A stretch of 32,244 nt of DNA from Acidobacteriaceae bacterium (GCA_003168355.1 PMSQ01000205.1:240-32483); one strand, 5' to 3'. Counted from the first letter of the stretch, positions 17,343 to 25,597 are shown. The notes: a model not told the origin generated them from the letters alone. Numbers and translations: made by a program.

Positions 17343-18341
17343 TTAGATGCCGCGCTCCGGCGTGTCGCGATCGTGAGTGCGGGGCAGGGTGATGACGATG
17401 ATGAGGCTGACAAGGACCAGAACAGCGACGACGACGATGCTGCCTTCAGGGCCGGTGGTTCCACCGCTGAGGATGGGCTTGCCGACGGGGTGCGTGGCGA
17501 GAAGATGGTGCTGAACCATGAGTCCGCTGTCGGCGACGCCATAGAGAAAGGATTGGGCCCAATCCCATGCAGTGTGGAAGCCGACGGCCCACCACAGCGA
17601 ACCGGTACGCCAGAGGCTGAAGCAGAAAACCATGGCGGCCAGCCCGGCGGAGAGCAGTCCGATGGGGGACTCGCCCGGGTTAGTGCTGTGACCGAGGCCA
17701 AAGAGGATAGAAAAGATGATGGCTGACGTCCAAAAGCCTAGGGCTGCGCTGTGTGGCGTCTTGAAAATCCACCGGTAAAGGCCGGCGAGGCCGCGAGTGA
17801 GGGTGTACTGCAGGTAGCCGCGAGTAAGGTACTCCTCAGCGAGGCCAACCAGAAGAAAGGCGAGCAGCCAGATTGCTGCATAACGGAAAATGTCGCTGCC
17901 AAAGAGCAAGCGGCTGTCGATCACGAGCAGCCCAGTCTTCCAGAGCGCCAGAACAAGAAGAGATAGACACGTGACTCCCCACGCCAAGCCTGCCAGAAAG
18001 TGTGAGAGCTTGCGCCGGTCGCCAAAACCGTAGACGGAGATGGGACGGCGCTCAATCTTCGCCATAATCCAGGTAACGAGCAGGGTCAACAGGAAGTTGA
18101 CGGACTCGGCGATGTACCCGAAAGCTGGAGAAATCTCCGCCTTCGGGGCTCCGGCCGCAGAGGGATAAAGCTTGTGGCCGATAACTCTTACACAGAAAGC
18201 AATGGCGGCGAAGATGGCGATAAAGATGAGCAGGCCCCAGCCGGCACGGAGACCGTCTTTGCCGATGAAAACCTTGCGGAGAACCGACGGCGGCGTGGGT
18301 GGGATGGGGTCGATTAGTGTTACGGTTGCATCATGACTCAA
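17343..18341 (-). CDS. CPBP-family intramembrane metalloprotease
   Basis: The 332-aa polytopic membrane protein has about eight hydrophobic segments (for example GWGLLIFIAIFAAIAFCVRVI, LSLLVLALWKTGLLVI, WLLAFLLVGL). The CPBP (CAAX protease/Abi) motifs are present: EEYLTRGYLQYTL (EExxxR), FGLGHSTNP (FxxxH-like) and VGFHTAWDW (HxxxD/N). The family cleaves substrates inside the membrane; bacterial members act in prenyl-protein processing, bacteriocin immunity or signalling, and the substrate here is unknown. The start is TTG at 18341 with a GAGG about 7 nt upstream; no in-frame ATG lies near it. It sits between the intact and the degraded CoA-binding sequences. Confidence 0.88.
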   Translation of the reverse strand: MSHDATVTLIDPIPPTPPSVLRKVFIGKDGLRAGWGLLIFIAIFAAIAFCVRVIGHKLYPSAAGAPKAEISPAFGYIAESVNFLLTLLVTWIMAKIERRPISVYGFGDRRKLSHFLAGLAWGVTCLSLLVLALWKTGLLVIDSRLLFGSDIFRYAAIWLLAFLLVGLAEEYLTRGYLQYTLTRGLAGLYRWIFKTPHSAALGFWTSAIIFSILFGLGHSTNPGESPIGLLSAGLAAMVFCFSLWRTGSLWWAVGFHTAWDWAQSFLYGVADSGLMVQHHLLATHPVGKPILSGGTTGPEGSIVVVAVLVLVSLIIVITLPRTHDRDTPERGI

Positions 18342-18445
18342 GGGTTCCCTCGTGCGGCGAAAGGCTATCTATTTCCCTAACTTGTACGCAGCCTAAGTAG
18401 CCTTTGTTCCGGAGATTTCGAGCCGCGGAATCGAGTCTTCTGCGC

Positions 18446-18859
18446 TCATCCGAATCGTTCCCTGTGGTCTTGCAGAATGCAACGATCCATCACCACAAAG
18501 ATCCCCACCCTGCGCGCCTTCTCGGCAGCCCTCTCATGAATCACGCCTTCCTGCATCCAGATCGCCGGAACCTTTAACTGAATGGCTTGGTCCACCACTT
18601 CTTCCACGAAATCCGGCCGCCGGAAAATATTCACGATGTCAATCTTCGCCGGCACATCGAGCAGCGAAGGGTAAGCCTTCTCTCCCAGACAGCTCTCGAT
18701 CTCCGGATTCACCGGAATGATGCGATATCCACGGCTCTGCATATAGGCCGAGACGTCATGGCTGGGACGCAGTGGATCGTCGGAGAGCCCGACCACGGCA
18801 ATAGTCTTCGCCTGTTTCAGTAATTCGGTAACCCGATCAGTTTGCAGGGAAGAAGTCAT
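18446..18859 (-). CDS. CoA-binding domain protein (YccU-like)
   Basis: This 137-aa Rossmann-fold protein begins with a helix, then AKTIAVVGLSDDPLRPSHDVS (nucleotide loop GLSxxPxRxS), GYRIIPVNPEIESCLGEKAYPSL, KIDIVNIFRRPDFVEEVVDQA, AIWMQEGVIHERAAEKAR and a C-terminal VVMDRCILQDH. This matches the single-domain CoA-binding family related to succinyl-CoA synthetase alpha. The family binds CoA, but no enzymatic role is established. The length is typical. Its direction and 104-nt distance fit co-transcription with the CPBP protease downstream. Confidence 0.9.
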   Translation of the reverse strand: MTSSLQTDRVTELLKQAKTIAVVGLSDDPLRPSHDVSAYMQSRGYRIIPVNPEIESCLGEKAYPSLLDVPAKIDIVNIFRRPDFVEEVVDQAIQLKVPAIWMQEGVIHERAAEKARRVGIFVVMDRCILQDHRERFG

Positions 18860-18900
18860 GTTTGGTTTTCATCCCGAGCAAGCGTTCTTTTTCCTTATTT

Positions 18901-18971
18901 GTCATCCTGAGCGCAGCGAAGGATCTGGGCGGGCCGCGCGGCGTAGCCTGCCCTGAGCGAAGCCGAAGGGT
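18901..18971. repeat. CCTGAGCG-type interspersed repeat
   Basis: GTCATCCTGAGCGCAGCGAA at 18901-18920 and CCTGAGCGAAGCCGAAGGG at 18952-18970 are two variants of the same word around a GC-rich core. Sequences of this kind are common intergenic repeats in soil-bacterial genomes (established in general; this copy was not searched). No gene lies in the 155-bp spacer. Confidence 0.6.
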
Positions 18972-19014
18972 CGCGTCTTTTGCGCCACAATAACTGCACG
19001 TTTGGCTCGCTTCC

Positions 19015-20283
19015 TTATTTCTTGGCGGCTGCATCCAGCTTCTGCTTGTACATCTTCATAGCCAGCTTGCGCACGGTCTCCGAGATCTCCTTATTGCCAG
19101 AGATGTTCTTCAAGTCCTGCGGCTGCAGATGCTTCATCAACCCTAATCCAAGATCGAGTGGCGTGCGCGGATTCGACACCAGATTCCGCACCACGATGTA
19201 ATTCTTCATGAAGCGCCGCTTCAGCGGAATCTGCCGCAGCACGGCCTCCAGCACATTCTTCTGCAGCGCAAACCTTTCCACCTCTCCGTCAGCAAGTTTG
19301 GGCGCCTCAAGCACTGCCAGCGCCACCACCTTCGTACCGTCCCGAATTAGCAAGGACCGCTCTTCTTTATTGCCTTTCAACGCCAACTGGATGCGGCCTT
19401 TCACATCAAGCCGGTTGATCTTCTGCATGGCATTGTCACGGTGGGCGGGCGCAGCATTTACGCCGGCGGCAAGTTTCGACCGCGCCGCTACGGCGGCAAC
19501 TGCTCTGGCGGCTTCGCTCGCGGCTTTCTCCGCGCCGCCGGCGATCTCCGTCATCGCTTTGTTTTCCGACACCGGAAAATAATCGGCTCCCAGCAAATCC
19601 ATTATGCCGCCAACCGGTTGAAACGGTTTCTCCTTCTCTGCTGCAATCTCCGGCGCGTGCCCGGCAAGGTAGGCGGAAACAGTTTCTTCAGAAACCTCTT
19701 CTGCTTCATCGCTGGCCGCAGCGGGCTCGAGCACAGCTTCTCCCGCCTTCGTAGCAATTGGTTTATCAACCTGCGGAACGCTGCCGGCAGCAGAAACGGG
19801 CGGTGGAGTCTTTCCCGCGCCCAGGAGTTCGGCAACGGTGGATACCTGTTCACCCTTCAAGTATGGGTTCGATCTCAGTGTTCCCAGAATGCGCGCCGAA
19901 GCCCGCACCCGCGCGCTTTGTAACATGGCCGCGATTCCTTCTGGGTTTGCGGAGATGGCGAATTTGGCTAACTCACGCTCTTCGACGGAAGGATTCTCCA
20001 AAAGCGCAGGCAGCAGCTTGGGACGAAGGTTATCAGGCGACACCAGGTAGTCGAGCACCTCGCGCGCCGTCTTCGGATCGGCGGCCGCAGCCAGCGAGGC
20101 CTTCTCGTCCCACCCCGCCAATGTCATGCGGGCGAGAGGACCAAACAGCTGATTGTGTTTGGCGAGGTAAACCAGAATCTCCAGGTTCTCGTCCGGTGGG
20201 ACAGACATCGCGCCCTTCGCCGCAAACTGCATCATGTTCGACGGTAACTTGGAGGCGCGAATTAGATCGATTGTGCGCGCCAT
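19015..20283 (-). CDS. Conserved-looking protein of unknown function, last gene of the lpxD-lnt-prfB operon
   Basis: The 422-aa protein begins MARTIDLIRASKLPSNMMQF at an ATG with a strong GGGAGGTGA 6 nt upstream; the frame is open further upstream but without such a site. Residues 1-165 are helical repeats, HEAT-like in rhythm (PDENLEILVYLAKHNQLFGPLARMTL, DPKTAREVLDYLVSPDNLRP, NPSVEERELAKFAISANPEG). Residues 170-300 are Ala/Glu/Pro-rich and probably flexible. Residues 310-420 are again helical (INRLDVKGRIQLALKGNKEERSLLIRDG and LVSNPRTPLDLGLGLMKHLQ), ending in a basic tail. There is no signal peptide, membrane helix or catalytic motif, so it looks like a cytoplasmic scaffold or adaptor. It starts 4 nt after the HD gene stops. 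Confidence 0.75.
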   Translation of the reverse strand: MARTIDLIRASKLPSNMMQFAAKGAMSVPPDENLEILVYLAKHNQLFGPLARMTLAGWDEKASLAAAADPKTAREVLDYLVSPDNLRPKLLPALLENPSVEERELAKFAISANPEGIAAMLQSARVRASARILGTLRSNPYLKGEQVSTVAELLGAGKTPPPVSAAGSVPQVDKPIATKAGEAVLEPAAASDEAEEVSEETVSAYLAGHAPEIAAEKEKPFQPVGGIMDLLGADYFPVSENKAMTEIAGGAEKAASEAARAVAAVAARSKLAAGVNAAPAHRDNAMQKINRLDVKGRIQLALKGNKEERSLLIRDGTKVVALAVLEAPKLADGEVERFALQKNVLEAVLRQIPLKRRFMKNYIVVRNLVSNPRTPLDLGLGLMKHLQPQDLKNISGNKEISETVRKLAMKMYKQKLDAAAKK

Positions 20284-20287
20284 CGAT

Positions 20288-20926
20288 TCACCTCCCAAAA
20301 CCACGAGGATCGCCCAGCTTCGCGAAAGCCTCAAGCTCCCGCACCGCAAGCTCCAACTCCCGGCTCAGCCGCTTCGGCTTGCGCCGCAAAAACTCCTGCA
20401 ATAATGCCCGATAGTACCAAAGAGTCCCTTCGCGTCCACCGTGAAACCGCTCCCAGATCGATTCTCCGACCTCCCGATAGTCGGAAAGAATAGAGCGCAC
20501 GTTGTTCAGTTTGTCCGCGGCCGAAACCAGTCTCGTGTCCGCATCGGCATGCTTCAGATGCCGGATGTAAGTCTCTTTGCGTTCACGCCACGGAGGCTTA
20601 GGCTCGGTGTCCGAATCCGTGCACCCGTCCACAATCTTCCCCACACGGCTCCCGAACCGCCGCCGGACCTCTTTCAGAACAGTCGCGCCTCCGCAGTCTT
20701 CCACCACATCGTGCAGCAGCGCGGCAATCGCCATATCCTCATCCCCGCCGAACTCCAGCACCAGCGATGCAACTCCCATCAAGTGCGCAATGTAAGGAAT
20801 CGTCGAGGCCTTGCGCGCCTGCCCCGCATGCTTCCCCGCCGCAAAAGCAAACGCACGCAGGAATCGCGGACCAAGTTTTATCGCAGTCCCCGGCTTCACC
20901 AGCGCTTTTGTCGGCTTTGCGTTCAC
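20288..20926 (-). CDS. HD-domain phosphohydrolase, SpoT/MESH1-like
   Basis: The 212-aa protein carries a metal-dependent HD hydrolase domain: RFLRAFAFAAGKHAGQARKAS (first His), YIAHLMGVASLVLEFGGDED, ALLHDVVEDCGG (the HD pair in the form typical of RelA/SpoT hydrolases) and LVSAADKLNNVRSILSDYR (the distal Asp). There is no synthetase, TGS or ACT domain, so it is a stand-alone hydrolase of the small alarmone hydrolase or MESH1 kind that could degrade (p)ppGpp; the substrate is inferred. It begins 2 nt after the prfB stop and ends 4 nt before the next gene, so it is co-translated in the envelope/translation operon. Confidence 0.85.
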   Translation of the reverse strand: MNAKPTKALVKPGTAIKLGPRFLRAFAFAAGKHAGQARKASTIPYIAHLMGVASLVLEFGGDEDMAIAALLHDVVEDCGGATVLKEVRRRFGSRVGKIVDGCTDSDTEPKPPWRERKETYIRHLKHADADTRLVSAADKLNNVRSILSDYREVGESIWERFHGGREGTLWYYRALLQEFLRRKPKRLSRELELAVRELEAFAKLGDPRGFGR

Positions 20927-20928
20927 GA

Positions 20929-22036
20929 TTACTTCTCCTGTTTTTCACCGCGCCGCGCCGACAAATACGCCCGAATGAACGGCTGCAGATCGCCATCGAG
21001 CACGCGGTCCACATCACCCACCTCGGTCTTCGTGCGGTGATCCTTGATCATGCGGTAAGGCTGCAGCACATAGGAACGAATCTGCGAGCCGAAGTCGTTG
21101 TCCAGTTTTGAATCTTCAATCTTCTTCGAGGCGGCGCGCTTTTTCTCCATCTCAAATTCATAGAGCTTGGAGCGCAGCATGCTCATGGCACGTTCGCGAT
21201 TCTTGTGCTGTGAGCGCTCGTTCTGGCAATTTGCGACCAGGCCTGTGGCAATGTGCGTGATCCGCACCGCCGAGTCGGTCGTGTTCACGTGCTGCCCGCC
21301 CTTACCGCTCGAACGGTAGGTATCGGTGCGAATGTCCTCAGGCTTGATGATCACCTCGATGCTGTCGTCGATTTCCGGCGAAACGTAAACGCTGGCAAAC
21401 GAAGTATGCCGCCGCTTGGCCTGATCGAAGGGAGAAATGCGTACCAGGCGGTGTACGCCAATTTCGCTGCTGAGAAGTCCGAAAGCATACTCGCCGTTCA
21501 CCGCAAAGGTCGCCGATTTCAGCCCCGCTTCTTCGCCCGGCTGGTAATCGTAGAGAACCGTCTCGAAGCCCTGCCGCTCCGCCCACCGCAAATACATGCG
21601 CAGCAGCATGTCGGCCCAGTCCTGCGATTCCGTCCCGCCCGCTCCAGGATGAATCGTCACAATCGCGTTCAGTGCGTCGTTGTCGCCCGAGAGCAGCGTC
21701 TCCGTCTCCAGCTTGTCGACCAATGCGCGCAGCGAGTCGATCTCGCGGCGCAATTCGGCGTCAACATTCTCGCCTTCCTTCGCCAGTTCAAAGTAAGCGG
21801 CAATGTCGTCGCCGCGGCGGCCCAGGTCGGCATCGGTAGTAAGCGCGTGCTCGAGCCGCTTCTTCTCGCGCATCACCTTTTTCGAGCGTTGCGGATCAGA
21901 CCACAAGTTCGGGTCGGCGGACTGCTTTTCAATTTCGATTAGTTGCGGACGGAGTTTGTCCGCGTCAAAGATACTCCCGGAGTTCACGTACCTTCTTGCT
22001 CAATGTTCCGTATTCCTGCTCGAACTCTTGATTCAT
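20929..22036 (-). CDS. prfB: Peptide chain release factor 2, with programmed +1 frameshift
   Basis: RF2 ends translation at UGA and UAA. The gene starts at ATG 22036, overlapping the lnt stop by 4 nt. It reads 23 codons (MNQEFEQEYGTLSKKVRELR then EYL) to an in-frame TGA at 21965-21967. A +1 shift at CTT-T continues as DADKLRPQLIEIEKQ to 20929, for 368 residues in all, the usual RF2 length. The RF2 codon-recognition tripeptide SPF is present (LVRISPFD), as is the catalytic GGQ at 246-248 (SSGKGGQHVNTTDSAV). A start at 21987 in the shifted frame would give MNSGSIFDADK, which is an artefact of ignoring the frameshift. Confidence 0.97.
21965..21980 (-). promoter_or_regulatory. RF2 autoregulatory frameshift site
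   Basis: On the minus strand the sequence reads CGGGAG TAT CTT TGA C. The elements are the same as in E. coli: a Shine-Dalgarno-like GGGAG just upstream, the slippery CTT, and a poor-context UGA followed by C. When RF2 is scarce, ribosomes pause at UGA and slip +1, making more RF2. Confidence 0.95.
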
Positions 22037-23724
22037 GAGGATGCTTCTGCTTTCTTGCCTGCTTGTGTGCGAAGTCCGAAGCGCGTGACGAGCGCCCCTG
22101 CTGAAATTATCGCACACAGATACGCGAACCAGTCCCCGTGCCGCGTGTAGAACGTGGTTACCGAAGTGAGCGCATACGGCGCCACCAGAGCCCCACGCTC
22201 TTTGCGGGCAAGCCGCGCCACCGTTCGTCCATAAGGATCAATGGAGGCCGTCACTCCGGTGTCCGTCGCACTCAAGATCCAGCGGTTATTTTCAATCGCG
22301 CGCATACGCGTCTGATTCAGGTGCTGCGCGTAAGCGCCACTGTCGCCATACCAGCCGTCGTTCGATAAATTCACAAAGACCTGCGCACCCTGATCCGCAA
22401 ACTGTCTTACTTCGTCAGGAAACACAGATTCGTAGCAGATGAAGATTCCGAGCCGTGTGCCTCCCGCCTCCAGCGGCGCTCGCGACGCTCCCGCCTTAAA
22501 CTCTCCCACCTCCTGGGTCAAACCTCCGGCAAAGGCAAACAATCGGGGAAACGGCAAATATTCTCCAAAAGGCACCAGATGCACTTTGTCGTAACGTGCC
22601 GTCCAATCGCCGGAAGGACTGACGATCGCAGCCGAGTTGAACACCTCCGGAGCCGAAGTGCCAGTCGAAGCCCCACTCTGCATCGCAGGTCGGCTTCCAA
22701 TGGCGCCCGTCACCACCCAGCTATGCGTTTCCCGCGCCATCTCGCTCACCGGGCCGAGAAATAGCGGATCGTTCGTGAAAAAAGGTGCCGGCGATTCCGG
22801 CCACACGATCAAATCGACCTTGCCTGGCGTCGACTCGATCGCGCCGGGCGAAGAAGATGATGAACTAGAAGCCGCATCTCTCACGCTGAGCTCAGTCAGT
22901 TCGCGCAGCGTGCGCTCGAAATTGTCGCGCGTCCAGGTCGCATCTACTGGAATGTTCTCCTGCACCAGCAGCGCCTCGTGATCCGCCCGCAGTGCGGGGG
23001 CATCCACCAGTCTCCCCGCCTGGAGCACCGCAGCCGCCGTTATTGAAGCTATCAGGAGCGTGCTGCGTTTTTTTCTGGGCACCAGGAACGCGGCCGCCAA
23101 CGCCACATTCACCAGCATGATCTCAAACGAAACACCGTAGACCCCGGTCAAAGTGGAGATGCGGCTGAGCGAAATGTTGTCCACCTGCGCCGTCCCCAGC
23201 AGGTCCCAGGGAAAGCCGGTGAACCGCGTCCGCGCCAACTCCACCGCCACCCAGAAAAATGGTGCAGCCGCCAGGGCGCGCCGGTTGTCCCGGCCCGGCC
23301 CCGCCATCAAGCCGATCAGTAACCCGAACAACCCGTGATAGAGCCCCAGATAAAGACAAAAGAGAAAAAGAGCCAGCAACGCCACTGGCGCGCTCAGACC
23401 ACCATGTTCGTGCATGGTGTTGTAAATCCAGTAACACGTCCCCGCATACCAGAGAATCCCTGAAACGTATGCCAGCAGAAAAGCCTGCCCCGGCTTCGCA
23501 GCCCGAAGATTGACCGACCCGTCGATCTCCAACGCCCCCACCGGCCGCGCCCGCAACAAGGCGATGACCAGCGGAGCAAACGCCACCCACGACAAAACAT
23601 AAAGTTCGGGAAGCGGAAAAATCAGAACCTGCAGAAGCGAGGAGAGACCAACCAACAACCAGGCGCTGAAGTGAATTTGTCGCACCGCCAAGAATAACAA
23701 AACATCCGTGTCATCAGAGTGCAC
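22033..23724 (-). CDS. lnt: Apolipoprotein N-acyltransferase (Lnt)
   Basis: This is the third enzyme of lipoprotein maturation; it N-acylates the diacylglyceryl cysteine in the inner membrane. The N-terminal half of the 563-aa protein has about seven membrane helices (LLVGLSSLLQVLIFPL, AFLLAYVSGILWYAGTCYWI, RFTGFPWDLLGTAQ loop). The periplasmic nitrilase domain follows, with the catalytic Glu in VWPESPAPF, the Lys in YDKVHLVPFGEYLPFPRL and the nucleophile C430 in FICYESVFPD. A Ser-rich insert (SSSSSSS, about residues 288-296) lies before the WPE motif. The start is GTG. It is 27 nt downstream of the P-loop gene and its stop overlaps prfB. The YVTN lipoprotein in this window would be one of its substrates. 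Confidence 0.95.
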   Translation of the reverse strand: MHSDDTDVLLFLAVRQIHFSAWLLVGLSSLLQVLIFPLPELYVLSWVAFAPLVIALLRARPVGALEIDGSVNLRAAKPGQAFLLAYVSGILWYAGTCYWIYNTMHEHGGLSAPVALLALFLFCLYLGLYHGLFGLLIGLMAGPGRDNRRALAAAPFFWVAVELARTRFTGFPWDLLGTAQVDNISLSRISTLTGVYGVSFEIMLVNVALAAAFLVPRKKRSTLLIASITAAAVLQAGRLVDAPALRADHEALLVQENIPVDATWTRDNFERTLRELTELSVRDAASSSSSSSPGAIESTPGKVDLIVWPESPAPFFTNDPLFLGPVSEMARETHSWVVTGAIGSRPAMQSGASTGTSAPEVFNSAAIVSPSGDWTARYDKVHLVPFGEYLPFPRLFAFAGGLTQEVGEFKAGASRAPLEAGGTRLGIFICYESVFPDEVRQFADQGAQVFVNLSNDGWYGDSGAYAQHLNQTRMRAIENNRWILSATDTGVTASIDPYGRTVARLARKERGALVAPYALTSVTTFYTRHGDWFAYLCAIISAGALVTRFGLRTQAGKKAEASS

Positions 23725-23751
23725 TCAAAAGAGCGCGCTCAACCACTCTTG

Positions 23752-23791
23752 TCATTCCGAACCGAGCTGAAAGCTCGGTGAGGAACCTGCT
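23752..23791. repeat. GTCATTCCGA-type repeat overlapping the 3' end of the P-loop gene
   Basis: Just before and inside the 3' end lie TTGTCATTCCGAACCG and GTGAGGAACCTGC around a perfect hairpin ACCGAGCT-GAA-AGCTCGGT (23761-23779). This is the layout of common GTCATTCCGAGC...GAGGAATCTGC intergenic repeats. The stop at 23752-23754 lies within it. Confidence 0.6.
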
Positions 23792-24390
23792 TTGCTCGTC
23801 ACGTAACTCCGCACAAACTCCACAATCTCCGCCGTCACATAAGGCGGAGGCGCGATCCGAAACACCGGCCGCTCCGCCACCGGCTTCAAAGAAACGCCCT
23901 GCCAGGCCGATCCCCGAACATCGTGCAGAATCACCGCCCCGGCCCGGTCCAGAAATTCTTGCGCCGACTTCTTGAAATCCTCCGTGCCCGGGTCAAGCAC
24001 CGTCAGATATAAATCCGGCCGCATAAACCTCAACACGCTATTTGATTCCACCATCACATTGCGCGACTGCTCCAGCCGCTTGCGCAACGCTGGCATCGCC
24101 TCGGCCAGCCTGCCCTGCTCGGTTCGCACCCACAAAGCCCGCGCCGCCCCCGCCACCAGAAAGCGTGATGTATCCGATTCTCCGCGGCGATCTTTCTCCT
24201 CCGAGATCGCCCAGCTGTGATCGTCCGTCGCACAGTCGCAAGCCGCTCCATCGGCCGAGCAAACTCCATGTCCATACTGCGTAATCTTCACCGCCATCCA
24301 ATCGAACTCGCGCAACGCGGCAATCAACCCCGCCATTACGCTGGTCTTCCCCACGCTTCGCGAATGCCCACCAATCACCACGATTGCCAC
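23752..24390 (-). CDS. MobB-like P-loop NTPase of unknown role
   Basis: The 212-aa protein starts at a GTG 2 nt after the lpxD stop, with GAGGT in a good position; the frame is open further upstream but overlaps lpxD. It begins AIVVIGGHSRSVGKTSVMAG, where GGHSRSVGKTS is a Walker A loop in the style of MobB and related SIMIBI NTPases. A Cys cluster follows (GVCSADGAACDCA), then TSRFLVAGAARALWVRTEQG, NVMVESNSVLRFMRPDLYLTVL and a C-terminal domain. MobB aids molybdenum cofactor attachment, but no molybdenum gene is near, and the operon is about the envelope, so the function is open. The last residues (SPSFQLGSE) are encoded by an intergenic-type repeat. Confidence 0.75.
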   Translation of the reverse strand: MAIVVIGGHSRSVGKTSVMAGLIAALREFDWMAVKITQYGHGVCSADGAACDCATDDHSWAISEEKDRRGESDTSRFLVAGAARALWVRTEQGRLAEAMPALRKRLEQSRNVMVESNSVLRFMRPDLYLTVLDPGTEDFKKSAQEFLDRAGAVILHDVRGSAWQGVSLKPVAERPVFRIAPPPYVTAEIVEFVRSYVTSKAGSSPSFQLGSE

Positions 24391-24392
24391 GC

Positions 24393-25391
24393 CTACCTCT
24401 TCTTCCCCAATCGCGCCAGCGCCGCCAACTGCTTTAAATACTGCCGCACCGGCTGCGCCGGAGTTCCCCAAAACGCCACGCCCTTGCCGCGCAAAACTTT
24501 ATTGGGCAACACCCCGCCCTGCCCGCCCAGCATCACTCCTTCTTCAATGCGCGCGTGTTCACCAATACCCACCTGCCCTCCGAGCACCACGTCATTCTCA
24601 ATCACAATGCTGCCGGAAAGCCCGGTCTGCGCCGCGATCACCACATTCTGCCCCAGCCGGCAGTTGTGACCGATGTGAACCAGATTATCGATCTTCGTTC
24701 CCCGTCCAATCCGCGTCTCGTCCAGCGCCCCACGGTCAATCGTTGTGTTGGCGCCAATCTCCACGTCATCTTCAATCACCAGTCTGCCCACCTGCGGAAA
24801 TTTCTCATAGCGCCCGCTCTTCGGGTCGCGCACATAGCCAAACCCATCGCTTCCCAAAACCGCGCCCGCATGCACGATCACCCGATCGCTCACCGTGGTC
24901 CCCGCATAAATCGTCACCTGCGGATAAATCTCGCACTCCCGCCCAATCGTCACTCCTCGCCCAATCACGCAACCCGCCGCGATCCGCGTGCTATCGCCGA
25001 TTTCCGCATCTCCGGCAACAACAGCCCGTTCCTCCACCACCACTCCCGCCCCCAGTCGAACGGAAGCATGCACAACCGCACTCGCGTGCACGCCGGCATC
25101 AAGCCCGTCCCGATCCCCATCCTGCAGAAACCGCGCCGCCCGAGCAAACGCCAGCTTAGGATGACGACAGATCAGCAATGGCTTCCCCGTTGAACCCGCG
25201 GCGAACTCTCCCGCAATCACCGCACCCGCGCCACACCCCAGCGCCCGCGCAAGATATTTTTCTTCTTCCACAAACACCAGATCGTGCCGCGCAGCGGACG
25301 CGATGCTGGCCACTCCGCCAACCTCTACACTCCCATCCCCCTGCAGGCGCCCTTCAACCGCCTGCGCAACCTGTTGCAGCGAGCGTTTCAT
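24393..25391 (-). CDS. lpxD: UDP-3-O-acylglucosamine N-acyltransferase (LpxD)
   Basis: LpxD adds the second acyl chain in lipid A synthesis, using acyl-ACP in the cytoplasm. The 332-aa protein has an N-terminal uridine-binding domain (MKRSLQQVAQAVEGRLQGDG, HDLVFVEEEKYLARAL) followed by a left-handed beta-helix of hexapeptide repeats from about residue 100 (HASAVVHASVRLGAGVVVEE, IGRGVTIGRECEIYPQVTIY). The signatures GSDGFGYV, IGANTTIDRG and LVHIGHNCRLGQNVVIAAQ are present; H in HIGHN is the usual catalytic residue. The C-terminal helix ends LARLGKKR. ATG at 25391 gives the canonical start. It is the first gene of the six-gene operon and implies an LPS-bearing outer membrane. Confidence 0.96.
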   Translation of the reverse strand: MKRSLQQVAQAVEGRLQGDGSVEVGGVASIASAARHDLVFVEEEKYLARALGCGAGAVIAGEFAAGSTGKPLLICRHPKLAFARAARFLQDGDRDGLDAGVHASAVVHASVRLGAGVVVEERAVVAGDAEIGDSTRIAAGCVIGRGVTIGRECEIYPQVTIYAGTTVSDRVIVHAGAVLGSDGFGYVRDPKSGRYEKFPQVGRLVIEDDVEIGANTTIDRGALDETRIGRGTKIDNLVHIGHNCRLGQNVVIAAQTGLSGSIVIENDVVLGGQVGIGEHARIEEGVMLGGQGGVLPNKVLRGKGVAFWGTPAQPVRQYLKQLAALARLGKKR

Positions 25392-25465
25392 GGCTCTCAC
25401 TCTATCGCAGAGCACAGAAGTAAGGAAGTGAAGCGCAGAAGCTAATACAGTCCGGGAACTCTCGT

Positions 25466-25500
25466 AGTCCCCTGTGCTCCTCTGTGCCCTTTGTGTTAAA
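25466..25500. repeat. CTGTGCTCCTCTGTG-type interspersed repeat
   Basis: The spacer between lpxD and the divergent secreted-protein gene contains CCCCTGTGCTCCTCTGTGCC followed by CTTTGTGTTAAAG, a purine/pyrimidine-biased word typical of dispersed repeats in such genomes. Apart from the repeat, the 206-bp spacer should hold the operon promoter, which I could not pin down. Confidence 0.5.
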
Positions 25501-25597
25501 GCTCTTTTCGCGGGCATCAGCCCCGGCTTGGCGAAAAACCCACCCTGGACGATAATCGAGAAGAAGATAATCGGGGAAGACGATCGTCGAAAGCCGT

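Noticed and set aside
21253-21942. Plus-strand frame of 229 codons opposite prfB
   Set aside because: Shadow of RF2; the GGQ and SPF motifs are on the other strand.
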